A DNA stretch of 24,808 nt from positions 1-24,808 of IMG/VR virus record IMGVR_UViG_3300009149_000258, one strand, 5' to 3'. Both the position numbers and the translations under genes were made by a program. The notes under the pieces are model-generated. The model did no database searches. It was not told the DNA's origin and saw only the letters and a program-made list of their open reading frames with translations. The stretch's first letter is position 1; each line of letters begins with the position of its first letter. Of the stretch, positions 1 to 7,058 are shown piece by piece. The stretch is from a virus.

Positions 1-129
1 TATATATCTACGTCATTATATCTATATTACCTTATATAAGGCCCTTGACAACCCTATACAACCTAATGTAGGTTTATATAGGTTATTTTAGTATTTGCGT
101 TTTAGGGCATTACTACAGTAATTATAACC
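1..129. promoter_or_regulatory. AT-rich leader with operator-like palindromes
   Basis: This gene-free stretch precedes the first gene. It contains a perfect 12-bp palindrome, CCTTATATAAGG, at 30-41. It also contains a second inverted repeat, AACCTA-atg-TAGGTT, at 60-74, flanked by outer half-sites (AACCCTATA from about 51, and TATAGGTT at 77-84). A consensus -35 hexamer TTGACA lies at 45-50 between them, but no good -10 box sits at 16-18 bp, so a sigma70-type promoter is only suggested. Symmetric sites around a -35 box are what a repressor or activator operator would look like; that reading is inference. Confidence 0.45.
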
Positions 130-597
130 ATGAGCGACAATATTAAATTATCTGATCTCAAAATTAATATCCGTAATCCCCGCTTTATTAAAGACGATCG
201 GTTCGCAAAACTCTGCGAATCAATCAAAAAATTCCCCAAAATGATGGAGAAGCGGCCCATTGTCTACGATAAAGACATGGTTATTTTAGGCGGCACCATG
301 CGGTACCGGGCTTGCCTGGCAAATGGGATGCAAGAAATACCCACCACATGGGTATCCAGTGCGGAAGATTTTACGCCAGAGGAGTGCCGGGAATTTATTG
401 TAAAGGATAATCTTCCGTATGGTGACACTGACTGGGATATATTGACCGCTGATTATGAGATTGAAGAACTGAAAGATTGGGGGATGGATGTGCCGGATAT
501 TTGTGTTAATGAAATACCGGATATTTACAAAGAAATAAACGAAAAGGATATGCAAAATACAGAAAATGAATGTCCTAAATGCGGGTTCCGATGGTAA
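130..597 (+). CDS. ParB-like N-terminal (nuclease-fold) domain protein
   Basis: A 155-residue protein whose first ~95 residues match the ParB/sulfiredoxin fold: an opening SDLKINIRNPR segment, then VILGGTMRYRACLANG at about 51-66, the family's GGxxRxxA box. After the fold come acidic residues, and the protein ends in a CPKCGFRW half zinc-ribbon at 148-155, a tail often seen on phage ParB-like proteins. Phage ParB-domain proteins are frequently encoded beside DNA methyltransferases, as here, where the downstream gene starts inside this one (overlap 579-597). No centromere-binding HTH domain is present, so it is unlikely to be a true partition protein. A DNA-modification or DNA-binding accessory role is inferred. 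The family call is fairly firm; the biochemical role is unknown. Confidence 0.8.
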   Translation: MSDNIKLSDLKINIRNPRFIKDDRFAKLCESIKKFPKMMEKRPIVYDKDMVILGGTMRYRACLANGMQEIPTTWVSSAEDFTPEECREFIVKDNLPYGDTDWDILTADYEIEELKDWGMDVPDICVNEIPDIYKEINEKDMQNTENECPKCGFRW

Positions 598-1604
598 AAA
601 AACCAACGGTCATTTCGACTTTTGCGGGGTGTGGTGGTTCATCATTTGGTTATAAGTTGGCAGGTTTTAAAGAATTACTGGCAGTTGAATATGATGATAA
701 TGCAGTTCAAACTTTTAAGTTAAATTTTCCAGGCATTCCCGTTTATCATGGCGATATTGCAAAACTTACCGGCTCAGAATGTATGAAATTGGCAGGAATT
801 AAAAAAGGTCAATTAGATGTATTTGACGGATCCCCACCATGCCAGGGATTCAGTACGGCAGGGAAACGGAAATGGGATGACCCGCGTAATTCGCTTTTTA
901 AAGAATATTCCAGATTAATAAACGAATTACAACCTAAAGTATTTGTTATGGAAAATGTTACCGGAATGGTTAAGGGGGTTATGAAACAGGCTTATTTATT
1001 AATTATAAAAACACTCCGGGAATGTGGATATGATGCAAAAGGCGAGGTTATGAATGCTATGTACTATAATGTCCCGCAGGCAAGACAGCGGGTTATTATA
1101 ATAGGGGTGCGTAATGATTTAGAAATTAAATCAAGTCACCCGAAACCGCAGACAAAACCAATATCTGTAAGGCAAGCACTATCTGGAGTAAATAATTTAA
1201 AATGGGAATTAGACTGGACCAACCATATTAAAAATTCAATTATTTATCCAAGAATTTGTAAAATGAAACCCGGAGATAATTATTCTGATTTTTCACCCAA
1301 TGGCAGCGGTTTTACATTAACCAGAAATTGGCTTAATAAATCAAGTAGTACAATAACAAAAACAGTTAATCATTCAGCATCATCTGACGGAACATTACAT
1401 CCAATCGAAAATAGAAAACATACTATATCGGAAATAAAACGACTTTCATCATTTCCTGATGATTTTAAATTAATCGGAGATTTTAAAGAACAATGGGCTC
1501 GTATAGGAAATAGTGTTCCTCCAAATTTAATGAAAGCAATTGCAGAACATATAAAAATTAATATATTAAATTATGGCAAAAAAGAAAACCAGACCGCTGC
1601 TTGA
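579..1604 (+). CDS. DNA (cytosine-5) methyltransferase
   Basis: Transfers a methyl group from S-adenosylmethionine to carbon 5 of cytosine in a specific DNA site. The conserved motifs are in canonical order: motif I FAGCGGSSFG (15-24), motif IV GSPPCQGFS with catalytic Cys88, motif VI ENV (125-127), motif VIII QARQR (167-171), then a variable target-recognition region (about 180-280), motif IX RLSSFPDDF (288-296) and motif X GNSVPPN (310-316). It therefore looks intact and active. Start 579 gives four extra residues; ATG 591 is an equally possible start. The gene is visibly more AT-rich than its upstream neighbour and the terminase, suggesting separate acquisition. It probably protects phage DNA from host restriction. 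The target sequence cannot be read from the protein by eye. Confidence 0.95.
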   Translation: MRVPMVKKPTVISTFAGCGGSSFGYKLAGFKELLAVEYDDNAVQTFKLNFPGIPVYHGDIAKLTGSECMKLAGIKKGQLDVFDGSPPCQGFSTAGKRKWDDPRNSLFKEYSRLINELQPKVFVMENVTGMVKGVMKQAYLLIIKTLRECGYDAKGEVMNAMYYNVPQARQRVIIIGVRNDLEIKSSHPKPQTKPISVRQALSGVNNLKWELDWTNHIKNSIIYPRICKMKPGDNYSDFSPNGSGFTLTRNWLNKSSSTITKTVNHSASSDGTLHPIENRKHTISEIKRLSSFPDDFKLIGDFKEQWARIGNSVPPNLMKAIAEHIKINILNYGKKENQTAA

Positions 1605-1902
1605 CATCCCAGAAGACGAGGTTTTGAAACTCGCCCGCCTGGGATGCCTCAATACAGGAATAGCGGATTTCTTTGGTTGTGATCAATCCACTATCGGTAA
1701 AAGATTTTCCAGTATTTTAGCAAAAGGCCGGGCAGGTAGAAAGGCAAAGCTGCGGGAGTTGCAGTGGCGGGCTGCTGAATCTGGCAATGTTACTATGCTT
1801 ATATGGTTGGGAAAACAGGACTTAGGGCAGACTGATAAAAACGAAATGGAAATAAATGCGAACGTAAATATCAACTTTGAAAAAGGTTTTGATGGATGCT
1901 AA
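1573..1902 (+). CDS. Putative terminase small subunit
   Basis: A 109-residue protein with a helix-turn-helix-like segment at about 15-45 (LARLGCLNTGIADFFGCDQS), followed by a basic stretch (KGRAGRKAKLR) and GNVTMLIWLGKQDLGQ, a phrase recurrent in small DNA-binding phage proteins placed before the large terminase. Small terminase subunits recognise the packaging site on the phage genome and regulate the ATPase/nuclease subunit. It overlaps the methyltransferase end by 32 nt and the large terminase start, so translation is probably coupled. The acidic/Asn-rich C-terminus may be the contact to the large subunit (inference). The call rests on the HTH, the size and the position immediately before TerL. 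Confidence 0.75.
   Translation: MAKKKTRPLLDIPEDEVLKLARLGCLNTGIADFFGCDQSTIGKRFSSILAKGRAGRKAKLRELQWRAAESGNVTMLIWLGKQDLGQTDKNEMEINANVNINFEKGFDGC
1881..1886 (+). promoter_or_regulatory. Ribosome binding site setting the TerL start
   Basis: AAAAGG lies five bases before ATG 1892. A longer reading from TTG 1877 is open but has no suitable site before it, so ATG 1892 is preferred. Confidence 0.6.
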
Positions 1903-3256
1903 AGGCATCAAGTTTGTTGAAAAACTCAATTCGGGGCAGCAAAAAGCACTCGAATTAATTAAGAAATTTAAGTACGTTCTTTTATTCGGCGGCGCCAGGT
2001 CGGGCAAGTCTTTATTTCTGGTGCTGGCTTTGGTATATCGCTCTTTGACATTCCCGGGGAGTCGGCACTTGATAGTGCGGCTCCGTTTCAATCATGCGAA
2101 GACTAGCATCTGGATGGAGACGCTGTTACCGCTTATTGATAAGCTACCCACTGGCCTGGTAAAAATCAATCACTCTGACCACTATATTCAGTTCTGGAAT
2201 AAATCACAGATATGGATTGCGGGCCTGGACGATAAGCAGCGGATCGAGAAAGCACTAGGCTATGAGTACGTAACTGTTTATTTTAATGAAACCAGCGAAA
2301 TGGTTGATTATACAGCAATTGAATTAATCATGACTAGGCTGGCACAGAAAATAGACGGCTGCACGAATAAGGCTTACTTCGATTGTAACCCACCGGATGA
2401 CCTGCACTGGACCTGTCAGTTATTTATAAATCATGTTCACCCGCTATCTAATGAACCGATAACCAACCCGGATGACTACGGGGCAATGGTTATAAATCCA
2501 GAACACAACAGGGAGAACTTGCCAGAGGGATACATCGAAAACACTCTGGGGAATCTTTCAGGCCCACAAAGAGACCGCTTTCTGTATGGCTTATTTGGCT
2601 CTAACGATGCAATAAACCAGCTGATAATGAGCGAGTATATAATGCAGTGCCGGGAGCCGTTGGAGACTAAGGACGCACGGCAGAGCCTGGGAATTGACGT
2701 GGGCCGGTACGGGCCGGATAAAACGGTCTTTTTCTCGATGGACGGGCCAAATATCAGGGACATTGAAAAGCACGCTAAAACAAGCACTACGGACGTTTCG
2801 GACCGGGCAATACGGCTGATCTTTGAAAATGAAATATCGCATGATTACGTGGGTATCGACGGCATCGGAATCGGGGCCGGTGTCTGCGATAATATGTTTA
2901 CCCAGGGGTACCGGATAGCTGAATTAATCAGCGGTGAAAAGCCGATTGATGCTTATAAACATAAGCTATTCCGGTTTTATAACCTTAGAGCGCAGATGTA
3001 CTGGGTATTGATGGAGGACATTAAAGCCGATAGGATAGGTGGCATTAAAGAACCGACTCTAATTGCGGATCTGAAAATGATACGCTACGAGATTATGGCA
3101 GACAAAAAAGTTAAAATCTGGGGCAAGGATGAGATGCAAAAGGAATACGGACGATCTCCGGACATTGCAGACGCTTTCTGTTTGTGTAACTGGGTACGGC
3201 GGAGGCGTTCGTTGGCAGGTGGCGGGCGTAGGTTAACGAGTAATTACGAGTTATAA
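1892..3256 (+). CDS. Terminase large subunit
   Basis: The packaging motor ATPase and headful/end nuclease, acting at the portal vertex. The 454-residue reading from ATG 1892 shows Walker A GGARSGKS (33-40), a Walker B-like VTVYFNE (127-133) and a DCNPPDD coupling motif (164-170). The C-terminal RNase H-like nuclease has acidic residues in GIDVG (D269), GIDGIG (D323) and SPDIADAF (D424/D427). Asn in place of Asp before the catalytic Glu of Walker B is, from memory, normal for one terminase subfamily, so it is not taken as inactivation. The length fits the family (about 420-500). The start overlaps the small subunit by 11 nt. A hairpin followed by a T run stands just downstream, so transcription may end or be attenuated here. 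Confidence 0.95.
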   Translation: MDAKGIKFVEKLNSGQQKALELIKKFKYVLLFGGARSGKSLFLVLALVYRSLTFPGSRHLIVRLRFNHAKTSIWMETLLPLIDKLPTGLVKINHSDHYIQFWNKSQIWIAGLDDKQRIEKALGYEYVTVYFNETSEMVDYTAIELIMTRLAQKIDGCTNKAYFDCNPPDDLHWTCQLFINHVHPLSNEPITNPDDYGAMVINPEHNRENLPEGYIENTLGNLSGPQRDRFLYGLFGSNDAINQLIMSEYIMQCREPLETKDARQSLGIDVGRYGPDKTVFFSMDGPNIRDIEKHAKTSTTDVSDRAIRLIFENEISHDYVGIDGIGIGAGVCDNMFTQGYRIAELISGEKPIDAYKHKLFRFYNLRAQMYWVLMEDIKADRIGGIKEPTLIADLKMIRYEIMADKKVKIWGKDEMQKEYGRSPDIADAFCLCNWVRRRRSLAGGGRRLTSNYEL

Positions 3257-3291
3257 AGCATTACCAAAGAGTAACGTTCTTTGACACCATA

Positions 3292-3331
3292 CCCCCGGGG
3301 CCTCTGAATATGCCCAAATGCCGGGGGTTTT
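3292..3331 (+). terminator. Rho-independent terminator-like hairpin after TerL
   Basis: CCCCCGG (3292-3298) pairs with CCGGGGG (3321-3327) across a 22-nt loop and is followed by TTTT (3328-3331). The stem is strong, but the loop is long and the T run short, so partial termination or transcript processing is also possible. A smaller hairpin, AAAGA/TCTTT, lies just before it at about 3266-3282. Confidence 0.6.
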
Positions 3332-3339
3332 AATAGCTG

Positions 3340-3543
3340 CGTAACGGTAGACAGACAATACGCAATCAGGGGAATTACCGGATTAACCCTGGTCGAACCC
3401 CGTGCGGCAATGGCTAAAAGCGAAATTCACGGGGTCTTTAAGCGGAGTACCGCAGTGGTGGCCGGTGGAGACGGGAGTCCTCCCCGCCTGAAACGGGGCT
3501 TACTCGGTTAACGCCCGGGGTCAGAAGCCGGGCACCGTACTCC
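3340..3543 (+). ncRNA. Candidate structured non-coding RNA
   Basis: No convincing reading frame covers this GC-rich stretch, but complementary segments are dense and nested. CAGGG 3367-3371 pairs with 3387-3391; ACCCCGTG 3397-3404 pairs perfectly with CACGGGGT 3428-3435; GGAGTAC 3444-3450 pairs with GTACTCC 3537-3543 as a long-range closing stem. Inside that stem, CCCCG 3482-3486 pairs with CGGGG 3494-3498 (loop CCTGAAA), and GCCCGG 3513-3518 pairs with CCGGGC 3528-3533 (loop GGTCAGAAG). Purine-rich loops and alternative pairings (GGGA 3473-3476 with TCCC 3481-3484) suggest a compact fold of about 150-180 nt. It is not a tRNA: no T-arm abuts the 7-bp closing stem. Possible classes are a HEARO/omega-like RNA remnant, a packaging RNA, a group I/II intron fragment or a long regulatory leader. 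None could be confirmed by eye. Confidence 0.6.
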
Positions 3544-3560
3544 ATGAAAACAAAGCTTTA

Positions 3561-3575
3561 TTAACATACAATCGG
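3561..3575 (+). repeat. Duplicated 15-nt leader, copy 1
   Basis: TTAACATACAATCGG precedes the ribosome binding site GGGAGGG (3578-3584) of the gene at 3588. The same 15 nt recurs exactly at 3823-3837 before the next gene. Confidence 0.75.
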
Positions 3576-3587
3576 TCGGGAGGGATA

Positions 3588-3821
3588 ATGGAATATGACG
3601 TATACGAGGCAGTTAGTAAGCCGGACGAAAAACGATACTTTAAATTGGTGCGGATGACCAATGGGGTTCTTGATTTGAAAGTATTCGACAATAACAAGGA
3701 ATACATTGGAACCATCCTGGGTATTGATACCAATGGCGAACTGCTATTATATAGTAAAGCAACCAGGGAATGCGGTGTCAAAGTTGATGCCGGGAATAGG
3801 ATGGTATACAATTTGCGGTAA
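3588..3821 (+). CDS. Small hypothetical protein (77 aa)
   Basis: The family is not recognised. The 77-residue product is predicted mostly beta-strand, with alternating hydrophobic residues (for example YFKLVRMTNGVLDLKVFDNN and GELLLYSK). It has no signal peptide and no membrane segment. It starts at ATG 3588 behind a strong GGGAGGG, with only 3-4 nt of spacing. It shares its leader sequence with the following gene, so the pair probably arose or is regulated together. Its position between terminase and portal suggests a head-assembly accessory or a small inserted gene; neither can be shown. Confidence 0.65.
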   Translation: MEYDVYEAVSKPDEKRYFKLVRMTNGVLDLKVFDNNKEYIGTILGIDTNGELLLYSKATRECGVKVDAGNRMVYNLR

Positions 3822-3822
3822 T

Positions 3823-3837
3823 TTAACATACAATCGG
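3823..3837 (+). repeat. Duplicated 15-nt leader, copy 2
   Basis: This is an exact second copy of TTAACATACAATCGG, continuing directly into GGGAGG, the ribosome binding site for ATG 3849. It starts two bases after the stop codon of the preceding gene. Confidence 0.75.
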
Positions 3838-3848
3838 GAGGATTGAAA

Positions 3849-4097
3849 ATGACTGAATTTATCAAGTACGAGCGGAAGGAATGGGACAAGAAGTTTAATA
3901 ATGTAAATGGTGAGGAAATCTCACGTAAACACCAATGGCAGGAGATTGAGGATTTATGCCCTAAGTGCGGCGGCCGGGTTGCGGTTACCAACCATCGGGC
4001 GTTCCAGGTATACGGACAAGAGCGGCCGGTGGCCTGCTTTAATGAGCTTGAAATAGGCGGGCCGTGCGGCTGGCTCGGATCTTATGTGATAGGGTGA
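3849..4097 (+). CDS. Small zinc-ribbon-like protein (82 aa)
   Basis: The start is placed at ATG 3849, seven bases after GGGAGG, rather than the in-frame TTG 3843. The N-terminal half is charged (KYERKEWDKKF). The C-terminal half has CPKCGGRV, then about 25 residues later C-FNELEIGGP-C, giving a CxxC...C...C arrangement that could bind one zinc ion. Such small ribbons in phages often bind nucleic acid or act as protein adaptors; no specific function is claimed. It ends in GTGATAGGGTGA, with the next gene's ATG five bases later. Confidence 0.65.
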   Translation: MTEFIKYERKEWDKKFNNVNGEEISRKHQWQEIEDLCPKCGGRVAVTNHRAFQVYGQERPVACFNELEIGGPCGWLGSYVIG

Positions 4098-4101
4098 TGC
4101 T

Positions 4102-4275
4102 ATGAAAATAAAGAAACCTAAGCGCAAACCGCTGGCAAAAAGCAACGGCCAGGTAAACCGGGTGTATATAATCGGTACCTGTCCGGAGTGCGCTATGGGC
4201 CTAAACGAAACCGGGAATCCGTTCTCACGTACTCACGCATCGGGATGCAAGGGGGCAGATGCCGACCGATCTTGA
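4102..4275 (+). CDS. Very small Cys-containing basic protein (57 aa)
   Basis: A 57-residue reading frame between the zinc-ribbon-like gene and the portal gene, overlapping the portal start by 17 nt. The N-terminus is strongly basic (MKIKKPKRKPLAK). It then has a CPEC pair, and later THASGC supplies a His and a third Cys, so a C2HC zinc knuckle is possible. AGGG lies about eight bases before ATG 4102. The tight spacing and overlap support it as real, but no family is recognised. Together with the preceding gene it makes a pair of putative metal-binding mini-proteins just before the portal gene. Confidence 0.55.
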   Translation: MKIKKPKRKPLAKSNGQVNRVYIIGTCPECAMGLNETGNPFSRTHASGCKGADADRS

Positions 4276-5782
4276 ACGCTTAGAAAAAACGGCCACGCCG
4301 TATAAGGTGGTCAAAACACAAAGCTTTAAATCTCTTTACGGTGGGAATGGTAAAGGCCTCGTTTCCGCTGTCCTGAGCAAGCTCAACCCTGAAGTTGCGA
4401 ATAAGCAAAAGGTATGGGCCGATAGCAAGGTAATTATTGAGCAAAATCAGAGTAAATACACTGGTTTTATGCTTGCTTTGCCCAACGAAAAGGCAAGTAC
4501 CAGAAATAAACGGGCAAAGCATTTTGTACGGGGATTTGTTAATCCTGCTCCCCGGCTGCTGGCTACTGTTTCGGAGTACATCTACAGGAAACCGGTCACC
4601 CGGGATACTGAGGGTAAATATCTAACCGCTTTTATCAATAAAGCCGATGGTGCGCAGTCACTTAGCGACTTTATGCGTAACCATGCCGTGTCAAACCTCC
4701 GGGGATACGGGAATATTTTTATTGTAATTGATAAACCGGTAATAAACGCCCATAGTCTCGCCGAAGAATTAAAGAACGGTATGCCATACGCAACAATGCT
4801 TGACCCCATGCAGGTGCTTGATTATCGGTTTACGGGCAATTCACTGGATTGGTTCAGGTATTCAGTTGACGCTACCCCGGCCCGCGGCCCATTTGAGAAA
4901 CAGGCAGAGGCCCAGGTTGAATACGTGACCTGGACCCGGATGGATTACTCCCGGCATGATAAAGACGGCGTATTAATATCGGGATTTAGTCATAATCTCG
5001 GCATTGTCCCGGTAGTTGTCCGGGGCGCTTTTGTCCCGAACTCTCGTACCCGGCTTGGTGATACCACTTTTGATACTACTGTTAATTATATAATAATGGG
5101 TAATAATTTATCCAATATCGGCAATAACGAGATATTTAAATTCGGAAGCGCCATTCTTATCGCAACCGAACAGGCTTTTTCTGATCTTTATGAGGAAAAC
5201 GGACGGGACCCGGACAGCAACCAGCCGCGAATGACAAAAGACACGGCAGAGGTGTCGGATGTTATGACCGTATCCACGATGGCTGAGAAGCCGGAGTACC
5301 TCACCAAGGATATAACGGTTGTGGATGTGTCCCAGATCCGGGCCGAAAGGTACTTTACAGCCGCAATTGATAACGAGGCACTTTCCCGGGTAGAGCAAAA
5401 GGTACAATCAGGCGACGCGAAGCGCTACGACCGGGAAGAACAGGAAGCTATGCTGGCGGGTACCGCTGCGGATCTCGAGGGAACGGAAGAGGATATGCTG
5501 CGGATTGTGGCTGCATGGACCAAGGACACCGCAGAATACTCGGTTAAATACGACCGTAATTTCGACGTTCGGTCATTTAATGATGCCATTAATGAATTGA
5601 AAATGATGATGGGTATTAATTATCCGTCAGATACGGCTAAAAAAGAACTCATGAAACGGATGGCCGCCAAGATTACAAATAACGAAAAAGTACAGGCGAT
5701 AATAATTGATGAAATCGACCGCGCCGTACTGGTTGTGGACGAACCGGATAAACCGGGACAAAAGGAGGATGTAAATGTTTAA
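4259..5782 (+). CDS. Portal protein
   Basis: Forms the dodecameric ring at the packaging vertex through which DNA enters and leaves the head. The 507-residue length is typical of portals. The call rests on position (first large gene after the terminase, before scaffold and capsid), size and character. A mixed alpha/beta body includes VSNLRGYGNIFIVIDKPV (about 145-162) and EYVTWTRMD. A long helical region after about 330 carries QSGDAKRYDREEQEAMLAG, resembling the stem/crown helices of portal families. A charged tail (VVDEPDKPGQKEDVNV) ends the protein. AAGGGGGCAG precedes ATG 4259. The end overlaps the next gene by 8 nt. Confidence 0.85.
   Translation: MPTDLERLEKTATPYKVVKTQSFKSLYGGNGKGLVSAVLSKLNPEVANKQKVWADSKVIIEQNQSKYTGFMLALPNEKASTRNKRAKHFVRGFVNPAPRLLATVSEYIYRKPVTRDTEGKYLTAFINKADGAQSLSDFMRNHAVSNLRGYGNIFIVIDKPVINAHSLAEELKNGMPYATMLDPMQVLDYRFTGNSLDWFRYSVDATPARGPFEKQAEAQVEYVTWTRMDYSRHDKDGVLISGFSHNLGIVPVVVRGAFVPNSRTRLGDTTFDTTVNYIIMGNNLSNIGNNEIFKFGSAILIATEQAFSDLYEENGRDPDSNQPRMTKDTAEVSDVMTVSTMAEKPEYLTKDITVVDVSQIRAERYFTAAIDNEALSRVEQKVQSGDAKRYDREEQEAMLAGTAADLEGTEEDMLRIVAAWTKDTAEYSVKYDRNFDVRSFNDAINELKMMMGINYPSDTAKKELMKRMAAKITNNEKVQAIIIDEIDRAVLVVDEPDKPGQKEDVNV
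5761..5768 (+). promoter_or_regulatory. Strong ribosome binding site inside the portal gene end
   Basis: AAAGGAGG, a full match to the anti-Shine-Dalgarno complement, lies six bases before ATG 5775. It supports the start of the first exported-protein gene and implies a high independent initiation rate. Confidence 0.75.
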
Positions 5783-6206
5783 ATTATTGATCTCGGGAAT
5801 GTTAATCGGCTTGTTTAGTGTTATCACGGTAAACGCCGAGAGCGCATGGACGTATGATAACGGCCTGTATTATACCACCCTGACCGTAACCGATACGGTA
5901 CTGGATACCACGGCGGCCATTGACGTAAAACGGTTTGTTCGGCACTCAATGGAGTACCAGAGCGCCAGTGTTGACACGGAGATTGTTTTTGTATTTGAGG
6001 GTTCCAATGAATTGAATCCCACCGCCGCATCATCAGAATGGTATAACATTAACTCTACCGGGGCCAAGATTACAAATACTACTGACAGCACGGACGCCCT
6101 TATATCATCAGCATTTATACGCTGGCTCCGGGTCCGGGCGGTATCCGAGAAAGAAACTACCGACGCAAGCGCAACTATCAATTTGAACTACCAGGGGGGG
6201 AATTAA
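5775..6206 (+). CDS. Putative exported protein 1 (143 aa)
   Basis: The first of four consecutive genes with an export signal. Residues 1-21 (MFKLLISGMLIGLFSVITVNA) form a basic start, a hydrophobic core and a VNA cleavage box before ESAWTYDNG. The mature ~122 residues are Thr/Ser/Asp-rich beta-sheet without cysteine (TTLTVTDTVLDTTAAIDV, ATINLNYQGGN), with an RWLRVRAV strand near the end. The sequence reads like a jelly-roll or Ig-like virion or surface domain, but no family is recognised. Virion proteins are normally not exported, so the signal peptide is the odd feature. Possible roles are a periplasmic or surface protein of the infected cell, or a fibre subunit with a hydrophobic N-terminal anchor. 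Confidence 0.75.
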   Translation: MFKLLISGMLIGLFSVITVNAESAWTYDNGLYYTTLTVTDTVLDTTAAIDVKRFVRHSMEYQSASVDTEIVFVFEGSNELNPTAASSEWYNINSTGAKITNTTDSTDALISSAFIRWLRVRAVSEKETTDASATINLNYQGGN

Positions 6207-6207
6207 C

Positions 6208-7050
6208 ATGAAGTATTTAATTGCTTTGCTCCTGATGATAGCGGCCCCGCTGCTGGCGTTGGAGAATATGGACTTTCTCCCTGGCGGTGCAACCCTTGGC
6301 GCCGATTCTGTCAGTGCTGATACTGCACGGTTTGACGGTGTAAAAACTGATGGTATCTCCTCGAAAACTGCCGGGGATTCGGTTGATTTCACCTCGCCGA
6401 TTAATGCTACTCAGATAATCAGCGACACGGTTTTTGTGAATTATATCACTACAAAAACCGGGGATACGTTGTTTATTTTAAAACTTTCTAAATTCTCTGA
6501 AGTGTTCCTGGTTGATACCGTCTATAAATCAGTTGGGGATTCCGTTATATATGGTGATCCGGTTAAAATGCTATATGCTCTCCGTGTGGCCGGAGACGTA
6601 ACTCTCGACAGCGATATATCAATTGCCGGGAATATAACAGCGGCCGATTCTATACTGTCCGCCCTGGTGGTCAAGTCTACGCTCGAGGTAATTGGGCATA
6701 TTACCGGCGTTATCGATTCTGCAGGCGGTGCGATCCGTTCCGATTCTGCTGATCTTGCATTGCTTGCGGATGAGGCAACCACGTCCTTGGATTCGGTATT
6801 TGATTCGCTGACAGTAAACACGGCTATATCTGTACCCACGGTTGTTCCTCCATCCGGGAGCAATCTACAGCTCGGAAATGGTGCCTATGCGGTATTCCCA
6901 TGTACCACTGAATTTGAGAATAAAACTACGTTTTCAGACACATTTTGGGTTGATTTTGGCCTTGGTGATTTGGCCCGATTTTGGATGAAGGACGGGGGCG
7001 GCGACACTGATACCCTAGTTATTGACGGTGTCATCCTAAAGTCAAATTGA
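6208..7050 (+). CDS. Putative exported fibre-like protein 2 (280 aa)
   Basis: It begins with MKYLIALLLMIAAPLLA, a clear hydrophobic signal, behind a GGGGGG ribosome binding site. The mature part is low in charge and repetitive, with many D-S and A-D pairs: DSVSADTARFDGVKTDG, AGDVTLDSDISIAGNITAAD and SADLALLADEATTSLDSV. This periodic small-residue pattern is typical of trimeric beta-helical tail fibres and spikes. The C-terminus, about 80 residues with PSGSNLQLGNGAYAVF and a Gly/Asp-rich end, may be a capping or receptor-binding domain. No chaperone domain is seen. The protein resembles in style the one encoded at 23268, suggesting two related fibre-like proteins at the two ends of the structural cluster. 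Confidence 0.7.
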   Translation: MKYLIALLLMIAAPLLALENMDFLPGGATLGADSVSADTARFDGVKTDGISSKTAGDSVDFTSPINATQIISDTVFVNYITTKTGDTLFILKLSKFSEVFLVDTVYKSVGDSVIYGDPVKMLYALRVAGDVTLDSDISIAGNITAADSILSALVVKSTLEVIGHITGVIDSAGGAIRSDSADLALLADEATTSLDSVFDSLTVNTAISVPTVVPPSGSNLQLGNGAYAVFPCTTEFENKTTFSDTFWVDFGLGDLARFWMKDGGGDTDTLVIDGVILKSN

Positions 7051-7058
7051 GGCAAATA

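Noticed and set aside
127-133. Terminase Walker B Asn as a sign of an inactive enzyme (protein residues 127-133 of TerL)
   Set aside because: Walker A, the coupling motif and all nuclease acids are intact, and Asn-Glu at this place is recalled as normal for a terminase subfamily.
3444-3543. tRNA-like 7-bp closing stem (GGAGTAC/GTACTCC)
   Set aside because: No T-arm of 5 bp plus 7-nt loop abuts the 3' strand, no clear anticodon arm is found, and the 3' strand is followed by ATGA rather than CCA.
3521-3991. 156-residue open frame on the minus strand
   Set aside because: It lies across two + strand genes with good ribosome binding sites and zinc-ribbon features, and its own product is Ser/Leu-rich without recognisable motifs.
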